Shown: positions 48,801 to 58,692, counted from the first letter of the stretch. The stretch: DNA of 64,000 nucleotides from an uncultured Clostridia bacterium (GCA_934254825.1 CAKQMB010000011.1:25669-89668); one strand, 5' to 3'. Translations and numbers: made by a program. The notes: generated from the sequence alone by a model not told the origin.

Positions 48801-51362
48801 CTAATTAAACTCATAATTACCCGAAAAAACCGTCTGGGCTGTTCCGTCCGGCAGAATGATTTTTGCCGTGCAGTTGCAAGGAATGGAAACGGTAAATACG
48901 ATTTTACCGTCCTTTCTTCCCCAACCGCTCGAAACAGTGCCGTAAATACTGTCGTAACTCGCTTTGGCAAAAGTTTCTTTTCCGCCGACCTTGGGGGCGA
49001 TTAAAAATTCATTTTCGCCGACAACCTTTATTCCACACATTGAACCGATAAGCCATTCGCACAATGCGCCTTTACTGTAATGATTTAGCGAGGCAATTCC
49101 TTTATCGCTCGTCATATTGCCTTCCCACGATTCCCAAATAGTTGTCGCGCCGTTTTTAACCATAAAAAGCCATCCGGGGCATTCTTCGTTTTCAAGCAAT
49201 TTATATGCGTATTCAACGTCTAAGTCGGAAAGTACGTCCAAAATAAACGGAGTGGACAAAAATCCCGTGCCGAGCCGCCAGCCGTAATTTTCCATTGCCT
49301 CGATAAGCCGTTTTTTTGCAAATTCCTCCTGCTGCTCGGTCAAAAGCCCCATATACAGCGGACGGACGAGTTTTGCCTGCCTGTCGGTATCGAGCGAAAA
49401 TTTCGGTTTCGTTACAAGTTCTTGGTAAGCCCTCTTTGCGCCATCGGAATATTCTTTGATTTTTGCCAGCGTTTTATCTTGCTTTTTGCCGAGAATTTCG
49501 GCAATTTCCAAGACGTGCTTTAAGGTAAAATAGGTATAAGCCGTACTTTCTTCGGGGTGCGGAGCGGCAAAGTCGTACCACTTGAAAGCGCACACATCGT
49601 TCGGTTCCGCCCATTCGCCGTAAGACTGCCCGCAATTTACCGCATATTTACGGTTTTTACGCGACAAATGCATGGGCTTGGCATAGATTCCGCCCCATTT
49701 GCCCGCGCGTTTTATCATGAAGTCGGCGTATTTCAGCATTCCGTCGTAATACTGTTCGAGCAGCCTCTCGTCGCCGTACTTTTTGTAGAAATAATACGGA
49801 AGATATACGCCCGCGCACGCCCAGCCGACCGAGCCGTTCATTACCCACATAAACCAGTCTTCGTTTGCAAACGGTGCAATCTGCGGCAGTCGGCCGCTCT
49901 TCCATTGTCTGTCGTAAATATCTCTGACGTGTTTTCTCGCAAAGGCGGCGTAGTCGGTCAGGTACGAAGCCGTATTGAAAAACAACTGACTGTCCCCCGT
50001 CCAACCCATTCTTTCGCGCGTCGGGCAGTCGGACGGAAGATCGGTAGAATTGCTTTTCAGCGACCACACCGTACTGTGATAAAATTGATTGATAAGCGGA
50101 TTCGAACACTCGAAGACGGAAGTTTCTTCCATCGCGCTATACACCGCAACCGCCGTAAAATCTTCTTTTTCAAACGAAACGTCGGCGTCTATCTGCGCAT
50201 ACTGAAAGCCGCCGTAGAAAAATTTAGGTGTATATTCATTCACCCCCTCTTTGCAAACATAGGTAAATTCCTGTAGCGGCGTGCGTTTGCCTTTGTGAAC
50301 GCATTGCACGTTTTCAAGCGTAAGTTCGCCGTTTTTATCGAGCATTTCACCGAGCACGATATGGATTTTATCTCCTTTTTTTGCGTTCAGCTTAAAAGAA
50401 ATGTAGCCCGAAAGATTTTGCGGAAATTTCAGCACTTTCTTGCCCGTGGGCGTAACGATAAGTTCCTCGGGAGAAAAACGTTCGCGCTCTTTTACTTCAA
50501 CGTTGTTCGAAGCGGTTAAATTAGCGGCAAAAGAAACAACTTTCGCTTTTCCATGGTATGACGGCACTTTATTTGCGTTTACGGTTTCGCCGTCCTTTAA
50601 GTCGGCAAATTCAATCGTGCCGTCGTTCGACCATAGCCAGCTCTCGTCCGTACATACGGTGGTAATTTTGCCGTCCGAGCCGACGATTTCCAACTGCGCA
50701 TAAAGTTTGGTTTGCGTGCCGTAAGTATTCGTTCTTCCTTTCGCCCCGTTCGAGCCACGGTACCAACCGTCGGCAAGTTCCACCATGAAATCGTTACCGC
50801 CGCTTTTCATTAAATCGGTCACGTCGTACGTCTGATATTGAATGCGTTTGCGGTAATCGGTAGAACCCGGCGCAAGGATAAATTCGCCTACGCGTTTTCC
50901 GTTCAATTTCGCTTCATAAAGTCCGCAAGCGGTGATATAAAGCCGCGCCTTTTTCACGTTTGCCGCCGCAAAAGTTTTTTTGAAACAATCTACGGGATAG
51001 CGTTTTTTCTTGTTTACGCGGTAATTTCCCGCAATCCATTTCGCGTTCCAATCGGTTGCCGAAAGTAGCCCGATTTCGAAAAACGCATTTTCGGAAGTTT
51101 CGCCCGCTTTGTCGCTTTCGTCCCACAGCGTAACAGACCAGTCGACACGTTCGCGCGAGCTAACCGCTTTGGGATAATCCGCGTGCATGGACGAAGAAAC
51201 GACTTTTCCGCTGTCCCATACCGTTTTGCCGTTCGACAGCGCGACGACGCGATACGCCGTTTGTCTATCTCCGCCGTCGCAAGTCCACATCAGCCGCGGA
51301 TTTTTTATGTCTATGCCTATCGGATTTTTCAAATATTCCGTTTTAAGATTTTTCGCTTTCAT
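48801..51362 (-). CDS. Alpha-L-rhamnosidase, GH78
   Basis: The protein has 853 residues. The start at 51362 opens MKAKNLKTEYLKNPIGI; an upstream frame extension runs into the esterase gene. N-terminal beta domains (KARLYITACGLYEAKLNGKR, then VGEFILAPGSTDYRKRIQYQ) precede the (alpha/alpha)6 catalytic domain with the GH78 block LPSDCPTRERMGWTGDSQLF, and a C-terminal beta domain ends the protein. It removes terminal rhamnose from plant glycosides or pectin fragments. There is no signal peptide, so it works in the cytoplasm on imported substrate. It is the last gene of a four-gene operon with esterase, transporter and GH3. Confidence 0.93.
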   Translation of the reverse strand: MKAKNLKTEYLKNPIGIDIKNPRLMWTCDGGDRQTAYRVVALSNGKTVWDSGKVVSSSMHADYPKAVSSRERVDWSVTLWDESDKAGETSENAFFEIGLLSATDWNAKWIAGNYRVNKKKRYPVDCFKKTFAAANVKKARLYITACGLYEAKLNGKRVGEFILAPGSTDYRKRIQYQTYDVTDLMKSGGNDFMVELADGWYRGSNGAKGRTNTYGTQTKLYAQLEIVGSDGKITTVCTDESWLWSNDGTIEFADLKDGETVNANKVPSYHGKAKVVSFAANLTASNNVEVKERERFSPEELIVTPTGKKVLKFPQNLSGYISFKLNAKKGDKIHIVLGEMLDKNGELTLENVQCVHKGKRTPLQEFTYVCKEGVNEYTPKFFYGGFQYAQIDADVSFEKEDFTAVAVYSAMEETSVFECSNPLINQFYHSTVWSLKSNSTDLPSDCPTRERMGWTGDSQLFFNTASYLTDYAAFARKHVRDIYDRQWKSGRLPQIAPFANEDWFMWVMNGSVGWACAGVYLPYYFYKKYGDERLLEQYYDGMLKYADFMIKRAGKWGGIYAKPMHLSRKNRKYAVNCGQSYGEWAEPNDVCAFKWYDFAAPHPEESTAYTYFTLKHVLEIAEILGKKQDKTLAKIKEYSDGAKRAYQELVTKPKFSLDTDRQAKLVRPLYMGLLTEQQEEFAKKRLIEAMENYGWRLGTGFLSTPFILDVLSDLDVEYAYKLLENEECPGWLFMVKNGATTIWESWEGNMTSDKGIASLNHYSKGALCEWLIGSMCGIKVVGENEFLIAPKVGGKETFAKASYDSIYGTVSSGWGRKDGKIVFTVSIPCNCTAKIILPDGTAQTVFSGNYEFN

Positions 51363-51367
51363 AATAA

Positions 51368-52168
51368 TTATTTTCCAATATAATCGTAAATATATTGCTC
51401 CATTTTCGGTGTCCACCATTCAAGGTATCCCGCTTTTGTCGGATGAATTTTATCCGCCATATAGAGAGAACGCTGTTCGCTTGTTATATCGTTGAACGCC
51501 GTATCGGCATACAAGTCGATAACGCCTATTTCTTTAACTGTCGCGATCTCTTTTATCGCCGCCACCATTGCCGCATAATTTTCGTTTTCATAATAAGCGT
51601 TGGTATAAAAAATAACAGGGCATTCCCAAGTTGTTTTTGCGTAATCGATAATTGTATTGATCGCACCGCATACCGTTGTCGTATCCGTGCTGTCAATGCT
51701 GCCGAGCGGCTTATTCTGCGATGCGTCGTTCGTTGAAAGCTGACAAATAAACAAATCGAATTTAGTATTTTGGTCGAGCTTTTTCATTCGGCTAATGTAT
51801 GAATTACCACCCGCGCCCGTTGTTACAAGCGTCGTACCGCTAACCGCTTCTTTAACATAAGTCGTGCCGTTTCGTTTTGCAATAAACTCTACAAACGATT
51901 CCTGCAACGACGACGCACCATATGTAACAGACGAGCCGAGATAACAAATATTCATGCCCTCAAGCGGACTGTCCGCCAAGGGTTTAACGTTTGTAACACT
52001 GTACTTATCGGCGTTGCCCGGCATTTTGCGAAATCGGATATTTGCCATTTTACCGAACGGTCCCCAACCGACAAAATAACCTGTCAGTATTAGACCGAGC
52101 AAAATTGCAAGCAAAAGGCCTCCGACGACCGATGACGATATAACTATTGACTTTTTCATTTTACCCAT
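51368..52168 (-). CDS. Membrane-anchored SGNH/GDSL hydrolase
   Basis: The protein has 266 residues. One N-terminal membrane segment (about 8-33) is followed by an SGNH esterase domain. Block I is ICYLGSSVTYGASS with the catalytic Ser, block III is CQLSTNDAS with the Asn, and block V is ADKIHPTKAGY with Asp and His. Related enzymes remove acetyl groups from plant polysaccharides, so it probably deacetylates rhamnose-containing substrates outside the cell before uptake. It lies between the transporter (12 bases) and GH78 (5 bases). Confidence 0.85.
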   Translation of the reverse strand: MGKMKKSIVISSSVVGGLLLAILLGLILTGYFVGWGPFGKMANIRFRKMPGNADKYSVTNVKPLADSPLEGMNICYLGSSVTYGASSLQESFVEFIAKRNGTTYVKEAVSGTTLVTTGAGGNSYISRMKKLDQNTKFDLFICQLSTNDASQNKPLGSIDSTDTTTVCGAINTIIDYAKTTWECPVIFYTNAYYENENYAAMVAAIKEIATVKEIGVIDLYADTAFNDITSEQRSLYMADKIHPTKAGYLEWWTPKMEQYIYDYIGK

Positions 52169-52180
52169 AGCCGACCCCGC

Positions 52181-54046
52181 TTATCTTTGTTTTGCTGCAA
52201 GTTCGGCTTGAATTTTTTGATAGCAGGCTTCTCCCTTTGCAAGCTCGATTGCCCACAAAGCGTCGTCGCGTTCTTGGCGTTTTTTTGCCTTTGCTTCTTT
52301 TGCCGCGAGCTTTTCGGGCGTAAGGCGGGCAAGTTTAGCGGCTTTCTTTTCTTCGGCTTTCTTTAATTTTGCCGCCGCCTTTTCGTCCGCCAGACGCTTC
52401 TTTTCGGCTTGTTTTGCTCTTTGTTCGGCTAATTGTTTCTTATGTTCTTCGAGTTCGGATTCAAAGTTCAAACCCTTTTTCTCGCATTTCGCTTTTAATT
52501 CTTCCGCAAAAACCTTTTCGCTTTCAAGAATAAATCTTTCTTCGTCCAAAGCCGCTTTGATTTCGGGAGCGATCCATTCTTCCCCGCGCGCCTCCGCTTC
52601 CGCTTTGCGGCGTTCGCGGATCATAGCCTGTTTGCGGGAAATCGTTTTTTCAACCGACAAAAATATCAAAAGCGCCGCAAGAATTACGCCAGTGATTGCT
52701 TCAAGTCCCACAAACGCAAAGGTAATCACGTTTTTAACCGCCGCGGACTGTTCTACCGCAACCGTAACGCCGTCAACAAGTTCGGGTGCAATATATCCCG
52801 CCCCCGAAAGCATCGCGTTGAAAATGGAAGTCGCCAACCCGCCCAGACAGCAGGCGATAATGCCGTATATCGACATTGCCGTACCGTCGCACCGCACGCC
52901 GCTTTTCCACTCCAAATGATCGAGTCCGTCGGCAAACAACGCCATAAATACGTATGCGCAAGGAAGTCCGCCGATATTTTTGATAAATTGCCCGACAAGT
53001 ACGATATAAAGATTTGTCGGTGCCAGCCAACATATCGCGCTTCCTAAAGAATAAAGCAAAAAGCCTACAAGCGTTATATTTCGTTTGCCGAATTTTTTAG
53101 CAAGCGGCCACACCACAAATATGCCTATACCCATGGGGATACCGCCAAGGACCGATACAAGCGTTTGCGTTATTCCGTCGTTGTACGTTCCCAAAACGTA
53201 ATTGCAATAATACACGAGTCCCAAATTCTTAATCGAACTTGCAAGCATATAAATCAAAAAATAAATGAACGTAACTATCATATACTTATCGGTCAATACG
53301 ATTTTGAGTTGCGTTAAAAAAGGAACTTTATTTTCCTGCGTATCGCCTAACTCCTCGGTTACGCGTTCTTTCGTAAAATAGTATTCGAGAAGCGTAAGCG
53401 GAAGCGCTATCATCGACAATACGCTCATTACGACGATCCAGAGCGATTTATTTACGCCGAGCAGCGGCATAACCGCCATGGGAAATACAAGCGCGACGAT
53501 GATTCCGCTCATCATGATCGTCGAAATCTGGTTGAATACCGAAAGTCCGCCGCGCTGCAAAGTATTGCGAGTGGACAGCGGAACCATAAGATTATGACTC
53601 ATATTGTAAATCGTGTAGGCAAAAGAATAAAACAAGTTGTAGGAAATCATAACCCACGCCACTTGCAATTCTATACTGCCGTTCGGAACGACAAAGAGCA
53701 GTATTCCCGTGATAGCAAGAAGTGGCGCAGAGAGCAACAGCCACGGGCGCGCTTTTCCTTGCTTCGTTTTCGTTCTGTCGATTATATATCCCATAACGAC
53801 GTTCGTTATCGCATCGACAATTTTCGATACGACGGGGAACACAATCAGAAACGCGCCGCCCCATACGGTAGTAAGTTTCAGGACGTCGGTATAATAAACG
53901 TTGAGGTAAGTTGCAAGCACGGCGTTAAGAAGCAGCGCGCCGCAAGGACCGAGCAGATACCCCAGCCACTTTTCTTTGCCCGTGACGTTTTTTGAGTGAA
54001 CGCGGCTGTTGAAAAACCGACCGCTAAGCATTTTCCCTTTTCCCAT
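52181..54046 (-). CDS. GPH-family sugar:cation symporter with long charged tail
   Basis: The protein has 621 residues against about 450-480 for the family. Twelve membrane segments carry the GPH/MelB marks: KIVDAITNVVMGYIIDRTKT and the motif RTKTKQGKARPWLL. From about 475 on a 145-residue cytoplasmic tail is added, rich in Ala, Lys and Glu (ADEKAAAKLKKAEEKKAAKL) and clearly a helical coiled coil. It imports glycosides with a cation. GGAGG precedes the start. The tail is unusual and has no known role; binding to operon enzymes or regulation are possible. Confidence 0.9.
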   Translation of the reverse strand: MGKGKMLSGRFFNSRVHSKNVTGKEKWLGYLLGPCGALLLNAVLATYLNVYYTDVLKLTTVWGGAFLIVFPVVSKIVDAITNVVMGYIIDRTKTKQGKARPWLLLSAPLLAITGILLFVVPNGSIELQVAWVMISYNLFYSFAYTIYNMSHNLMVPLSTRNTLQRGGLSVFNQISTIMMSGIIVALVFPMAVMPLLGVNKSLWIVVMSVLSMIALPLTLLEYYFTKERVTEELGDTQENKVPFLTQLKIVLTDKYMIVTFIYFLIYMLASSIKNLGLVYYCNYVLGTYNDGITQTLVSVLGGIPMGIGIFVVWPLAKKFGKRNITLVGFLLYSLGSAICWLAPTNLYIVLVGQFIKNIGGLPCAYVFMALFADGLDHLEWKSGVRCDGTAMSIYGIIACCLGGLATSIFNAMLSGAGYIAPELVDGVTVAVEQSAAVKNVITFAFVGLEAITGVILAALLIFLSVEKTISRKQAMIRERRKAEAEARGEEWIAPEIKAALDEERFILESEKVFAEELKAKCEKKGLNFESELEEHKKQLAEQRAKQAEKKRLADEKAAAKLKKAEEKKAAKLARLTPEKLAAKEAKAKKRQERDDALWAIELAKGEACYQKIQAELAAKQR

Positions 54047-54048
54047 AA

Positions 54049-56490
54049 TTACTTTTCCTCCTTATCTTTCGGCAAGTTAGGAACTTTTATTTTAGCGCAA
54101 AAGCACTTGATTCCTTTAATTAACCGTCCGTTCGCAAAATTCACAAATCCCTCGGCAAAGTTGTACGGAAATCCTTTCGGTCCGGACATTGACAACGTTA
54201 TAATCGAGTTGCTTTCAAGAATACGTTTCAAAAATAGCGCGCCCTTGATTTTGTTGTCACGCTCCTGCCCTTCCGGGAGTTTTTTTGCCCTTTTCATATC
54301 CTTTTTCGCAACGCCGAGTACGGCATTGTAAAGGATTTTTCCCATAAGGGAAGCCGTTTGCAAATCGGTGAAACGACTTTCGAGCGTAATCGGCTTTTTC
54401 GGCGGCAGCGCGGGGATTTTCAACCCGCTCATCTTTTCAAACACGCCGTCCGAAACTTTATCGAAATCGGCTAAGGCGTAAATCTCGTTGATTTCTTCCG
54501 AATTCGGCATAACAGCATTATCACCCGTTACCTTTACAGTTTTACTTAGTTTTACGGTTTGACAGTCTGAACAAAGCTGCAATTCGTATTCGCCGTCTTC
54601 CGTTACCCAACCATTCTCTTTCACGTTCCAATAGCGCAAATCGTCTTTTTTGACGACAATTTCGATTCTTTTACTCTCGCCCGCTTTCAGATATACTTTT
54701 GCAAAGCCTTTAAGTTCTTTTTTCGGTTTGAAAACGCCTTGCGGTGCCTTGACGTAGAGCTGTACGATTTCCGCGCCGTCAAACTTGCCGACGTTGGCAA
54801 GTTTACACGACACTTTATACTCGCCGTCGGTTTCTTCAACCTGCATATCGGAGTAGTCGAACGAAGTATACGACAATCCGTAGCCGAACGGATAGCGAAC
54901 TTCCCTGTGTGCCGTAAGGTAATAACGATAGCCTACAAATACACTCTCTTTATAAATTTCGTTTACCGTCTTTGAAAAATTCGTACCGAATGGCACGTCG
55001 GCATAGCTTTTCACCCAAGTTTCCGCAAGTTTGCCGCAAGGCGATTTTTTGCCGAAAAGCAGATTGTACGTTGCCGTTCCGCCGTTCTGCCCCGGCAGAT
55101 ACATATCGAGTATCGCGCCTACTTCGTCCGCGAACGGCAATTCCATAGGCGAACCGCCATAAAGTACGACAACGATTTTTTTGCCTGCTTTTACGAGTGC
55201 GTCGATAAGCGCAAGTTGATTTTCGGGCAGCCGCATATTTTCTCTGTCGCAACCCTCGCTTTCCACATAATCGGTAAGCCCCGCAAATACAAGAATTTTT
55301 TCGTAATTCTTTGCAGCAGCAACCGCTTCCGCGATGAGTTTTTCGTTCGGCGTTACGGAGTTTTCGGCATAACCGCGACAAAATTTATAAGTTACGTTAT
55401 GCTCGTCGAACGCGGTTTTCGGCGTAGAAAGGAAGGTCGGATTGATCATCGAGCTCCCTGCGCCCTGATAGCGCATTTTTTCAAACAAATCGCCCACGAC
55501 AAGCAAGTTATCGCTTTCTAAAATCGGCAACGCGCCGTCGTTTTTCATAAGCACCGCGCAATCTTCCACAATTTCGGCGGCAAGAACGTTATGTGCCTTC
55601 CAATCGACAGCCACTCCTTTTGGATTATCTTCGTACCTTGAAACAAGACGAAGAACGTTTTCGACGGCTTTATCCAAATCTTCAGCATTCAGCGTTCCAT
55701 CATTTACGCTGTCGATGATCCACTTGCGGCAAATATCGGTATCGCCGGGCATTTCGAGGTCGAGTCCAGAGGCAACGCCTTTCACTCTGTCGTGCGTTGC
55801 TCCCCAATCGGACATAACGACGCCGTCAAAACCCCATTCGTCCCGAAGAATATCTGTTAAAAGCCGCTTGTTTTCCGAGCAGTATTCGCCGTTGATTTTA
55901 TTATAAGCGCACATCATCGTATGCGGTTTGCTTTCTTTGACGATAATTTCAAAGACTTTAAGATAAATTTCGCGAATAGCGCGCTCGTCGCAAACGGAAT
56001 TGCCCATAAAACGATAATTTTCCGCATTGTTAAGAGCAAAATGCTTTACTGATACACCAACGTTTTTACTTTGAACGCCATTTACTTCCGCCGCCGCCAT
56101 TTTCCCGGCAAGAAAAGGATCTTCCGAAAAATATTCGAAATTTCTTCCGCACAGCGGATTGCGCTTGATACACGCCCCGGGACCGAGCAATACGTTGATG
56201 CCGTAATGCAAGGCTTCTTCGGCAATGGCTTTTCCCATTTTGTAGGTATTATCGGGATTCCAACTCGAAGCCGTGCTTGCTGCCGTCGGGAAACAGGTCG
56301 CGGGTTCGCTTCCCGTAACGCCGTTATCTCCGCCCTCTTTCTGCACACGAAGTCCGTGCGGTCCGTCGGACATTCTGACCGACGGTATGCCAAGCCGCGG
56401 CACGGGATTCGTATACATAAAATCCGTACCCGAGACAAGCGCGGCTTTTTCATCCAAAGTCAATTCTTTTATGATATTCTCAACGTCCAT
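54049..56490 (-). CDS. Beta-glucosidase-like glycoside hydrolase, GH3
   Basis: The protein has 813 residues. N-terminal TIM barrel: RMSDGPHGLR, GRNFEYFSEDPFLAGKMAA, KHFALNN, and the nucleophile D228 in GVVMSDWGATHD. The alpha/beta sandwich includes ILVFAGLTDYVESEGCDR with the acid/base region, and a fibronectin III-like domain follows (GYGLSYTSF onward). There is no signal peptide. It is the first gene of the operon and would split the glucoside left after GH78 removes rhamnose, as in rutinosides. A C-terminal extension of about 60 residues beyond the Fn3 domain is Lys-rich and unassigned. Confidence 0.92.
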   Translation of the reverse strand: MDVENIIKELTLDEKAALVSGTDFMYTNPVPRLGIPSVRMSDGPHGLRVQKEGGDNGVTGSEPATCFPTAASTASSWNPDNTYKMGKAIAEEALHYGINVLLGPGACIKRNPLCGRNFEYFSEDPFLAGKMAAAEVNGVQSKNVGVSVKHFALNNAENYRFMGNSVCDERAIREIYLKVFEIIVKESKPHTMMCAYNKINGEYCSENKRLLTDILRDEWGFDGVVMSDWGATHDRVKGVASGLDLEMPGDTDICRKWIIDSVNDGTLNAEDLDKAVENVLRLVSRYEDNPKGVAVDWKAHNVLAAEIVEDCAVLMKNDGALPILESDNLLVVGDLFEKMRYQGAGSSMINPTFLSTPKTAFDEHNVTYKFCRGYAENSVTPNEKLIAEAVAAAKNYEKILVFAGLTDYVESEGCDRENMRLPENQLALIDALVKAGKKIVVVLYGGSPMELPFADEVGAILDMYLPGQNGGTATYNLLFGKKSPCGKLAETWVKSYADVPFGTNFSKTVNEIYKESVFVGYRYYLTAHREVRYPFGYGLSYTSFDYSDMQVEETDGEYKVSCKLANVGKFDGAEIVQLYVKAPQGVFKPKKELKGFAKVYLKAGESKRIEIVVKKDDLRYWNVKENGWVTEDGEYELQLCSDCQTVKLSKTVKVTGDNAVMPNSEEINEIYALADFDKVSDGVFEKMSGLKIPALPPKKPITLESRFTDLQTASLMGKILYNAVLGVAKKDMKRAKKLPEGQERDNKIKGALFLKRILESNSIITLSMSGPKGFPYNFAEGFVNFANGRLIKGIKCFCAKIKVPNLPKDKEEK

Positions 56491-56546
56491 AGGCTTTCCC
56501 CTTTTCGTTTCGTATCATAATTATATCATATATTAAATCTAAATAC

Positions 56547-56575
56547 TTGCAAAATTGTTTGATTTGAGTTATAAT
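56547..56575 (+). promoter_or_regulatory. Promoter of the AraC-type regulator
   Basis: TTGCAA (56547-56552), 17 bases, TATAAT (56570-56575). On the opposite strand TATAAT lies just before the GH3 operon. The short divergent region (56491-56601) must hold the regulator's sites. Confidence 0.65.
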
Positions 56576-56601
56576 TGTATTGAATTTTGATAGGAAAGCA
56601 C

Positions 56602-57834
56602 ATGAAAATGAAAAAAGAAGACATTGAATATCTGTGCAGTACGATAGGTAATCTTGCCGGGATCCCCATTCGCATATATGAAAAAGGGCGAAAAACGTTT
56701 TACTATTCTATTGTCGATCTGCCACGAGATCCCATTCTGCCGTGCGAAAAAAACATTCTGTCGGTCAACGAGCATATCGGTTATTTTGTCACCCCACGGT
56801 TTTATTATTACGGCGTCGTAAATTCGGGCGAGTATAAAATCGTTTTGGGACCCTCAAGAAGAATGCCGGAAAGCAAGCAAGAACTGAAAGAACTTGCCTT
56901 CGAATGCGATGTCGATCCGGAAGAAGCCGAAAACTTCGTTTCTTCAATGGAAAGCCTTGTATCTATGCCGCTTAACAGTATCTTACAAACCCTTTGCTCG
57001 GTAAACTTCGTGCTGAACGGAGAAAAAAAGTCGCTTACCGATATTACGATTTACGACGAAGAACAAGGCAAACTGACCGACAAAATTGAAGCGGAAAATG
57101 CCGAGAGAAATTACGAGTCGGTTTTCAAAGAAAAGCCTGCGGATCAAAGCGTTCATAATACGCTCGCCTTGGAACAAACAATTATGAACTTTGTCAGGCA
57201 CGGAGATAGCGCGGCGTTAAAAGCGTGGCTCGAAAACGCGCCGGCAATCAGATCGGGAATCATTGCTTCGGACGCTATCAGACAGTTGAAAAACACCTTT
57301 ATTGTAACCACAGCGCTCGTTTCCAGAGCGGCAATCCGCGGCGGGTTGGATGTTGAAACGTCGCTTTCTCTTTCCGACGTCTACATTCAGAAGTGTGAAC
57401 TTTTAAGTTCCATAGATGCAATCGAGAATTTACAATACCATATGGTTTTCGATTTTACGGAGAGAGTAGAAAAAATGCGTTTAGGAAAAACGCCGACGAA
57501 ACTTGCCGCCGACGTTGCGAATTATACGATGAAACATCTTTCCGATCCGATTGACATCGACGCACTTTCAAAATCTCTTTTTATAACGAGAACGTATCTT
57601 GCGGCAAAATTCAAAAAAGAAACCGGAATGACGCTTACCGACTTTATTTTGCGTGAAAAAATAGAAGAAGGCAAACGCCTTCTTCGGTATACGGATAAAC
57701 CTATTTCGGCAATTGCCGCCTATCTCGGCTTTTCCTCGCAAAGCCATTTTGCCAACGTTTTTCGCAAATACACAGGCAAATCACCCTTTGAATACCGCAA
57801 ACTGCACAATAAATACCATCCACTCAATCATTGA
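56602..57834 (+). CDS. AraC-family transcriptional regulator of the rhamnoside locus
   Basis: The protein has 410 residues. The ATG at 56602 has AGGA 6 bases upstream; a TTG at 56587 lies before that site. The C-terminal 100 residues carry two HTH motifs: IDALSKSLFITRTYLAAKFK and KPISAIAAYLGFSSQSHFAN, then VFRKYTGKSPFEYR. The long N-terminal part (PRFYYYGVVNSGEYKIVLGP) resembles ligand-sensing domains of other clostridial AraC proteins. It is divergent from the GH3-transporter-esterase-GH78 operon and most likely activates it in response to the imported sugar. Confidence 0.92.
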   Translation: MKMKKEDIEYLCSTIGNLAGIPIRIYEKGRKTFYYSIVDLPRDPILPCEKNILSVNEHIGYFVTPRFYYYGVVNSGEYKIVLGPSRRMPESKQELKELAFECDVDPEEAENFVSSMESLVSMPLNSILQTLCSVNFVLNGEKKSLTDITIYDEEQGKLTDKIEAENAERNYESVFKEKPADQSVHNTLALEQTIMNFVRHGDSAALKAWLENAPAIRSGIIASDAIRQLKNTFIVTTALVSRAAIRGGLDVETSLSLSDVYIQKCELLSSIDAIENLQYHMVFDFTERVEKMRLGKTPTKLAADVANYTMKHLSDPIDIDALSKSLFITRTYLAAKFKKETGMTLTDFILREKIEEGKRLLRYTDKPISAIAAYLGFSSQSHFANVFRKYTGKSPFEYRKLHNKYHPLNH

Positions 57835-57839
57835 GCGAA

Positions 57840-57877
57840 AAAAGAGGTTTACCATAATTATTGGACAAACCTCTTTT
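57840..57877 (+). terminator. Terminator of the AraC gene
   Basis: AAAAGAGGTTT and AAACCTCTTTT around ACCATAATTATTGGAC. It begins 5 bases after the AraC stop codon and is closely related to the hairpin at 48690. Confidence 0.7.
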
Positions 57878-57892
57878 AGCCTATTTAACATA

Positions 57893-58546
57893 TCAATCAA
57901 AGTATTTATTATATGTTTCGTTTACACTTTCAACATACACCACGAACGACGGATGATTTGTATCTCCGCGTAACAAATACATGTTTTTCTTATCCAAATA
58001 TTTAGTTCTCACCTCACCCCAAAGACTATTCTCTTTTATAGCAATAGCTTTATCTCTCACATCTTTGGATGAAGGAACCTGACACCAAGTCCACTGATCA
58101 TATATTCCGTAATTCTTATTATGAATGAGTCGACAATAATCACCGTCCGAATTTTTTGCAAGTATTGCCACGTCAAACGAGAATTCCACTTTCGGAGAAT
58201 CGTTAAAGTGCAATATAGACGTAATTACCGACGTTGAATCTTTTCCGTCCGAAAAGAATGAATTACCAACCGCCTTATTCAAAGAACAACGAACAGTCTC
58301 CTTTAATTTTCGTAAATCATCCCAAAATTCGTCGGGCATCGATATAATATATAAATTGTAGTCCAAGTCAAACGGAGCATTTCCATTCCTTGTGACCATA
58401 TTTCGAGCATCTCCGCCACTCCCCACAAGAGAAAAATTAGTATTTATCCCAAACGAATCATACAAATCATCCCTTACATCTTCTAAAACTTTAGAACAAT
58501 AGGAACGGTATCTCTTTACCTCATTGCTTTCAACATATTGATACAT
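57893..58546 (-). CDS. Orphan nucleotidyltransferase-fold protein
   Basis: The protein has 217 residues. The ATG at 58546 has AGAGGAGA upstream. NTase signature: FSLVGSGGDARNM (GS at 42-43), PFDLDYNLYI with D60 and D62, and a third acidic residue D125 in KVEFSFDVAIL, so the catalytic triad looks intact. The wide gap between GS and DxD is unlike MNT antitoxins and closer to OAS/CCA-type enzymes. The product and acceptor are unknown. It has its own consensus promoter and lies at the border of the second recombinase module. It may be cargo. Confidence 0.7.
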   Translation of the reverse strand: MYQYVESNEVKRYRSYCSKVLEDVRDDLYDSFGINTNFSLVGSGGDARNMVTRNGNAPFDLDYNLYIISMPDEFWDDLRKLKETVRCSLNKAVGNSFFSDGKDSTSVITSILHFNDSPKVEFSFDVAILAKNSDGDYCRLIHNKNYGIYDQWTWCQVPSSKDVRDKAIAIKENSLWGEVRTKYLDKKNMYLLRGDTNHPSFVVYVESVNETYNKYFD

Positions 58547-58604
58547 AAAACATCTCCTCTTATCCCATACCTGCCAAATAACGGTTATTCCGCTAAATCG
58601 CATT

Positions 58605-58633
58605 ATTATATCCGATAAAATATATTATGTCAA
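58605..58633 (-). promoter_or_regulatory. Promoter of the nucleotidyltransferase gene
   Basis: TTGACA (58628-58633), 17 bases, TATAAT (58605-58610) on the minus strand. Confidence 0.8.
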
Positions 58634-58692
58634 TAGTTTTATGCCGCAAAAATGCGTTTTTTTCTAAAAATATGCAATATTTATTCTAACCC

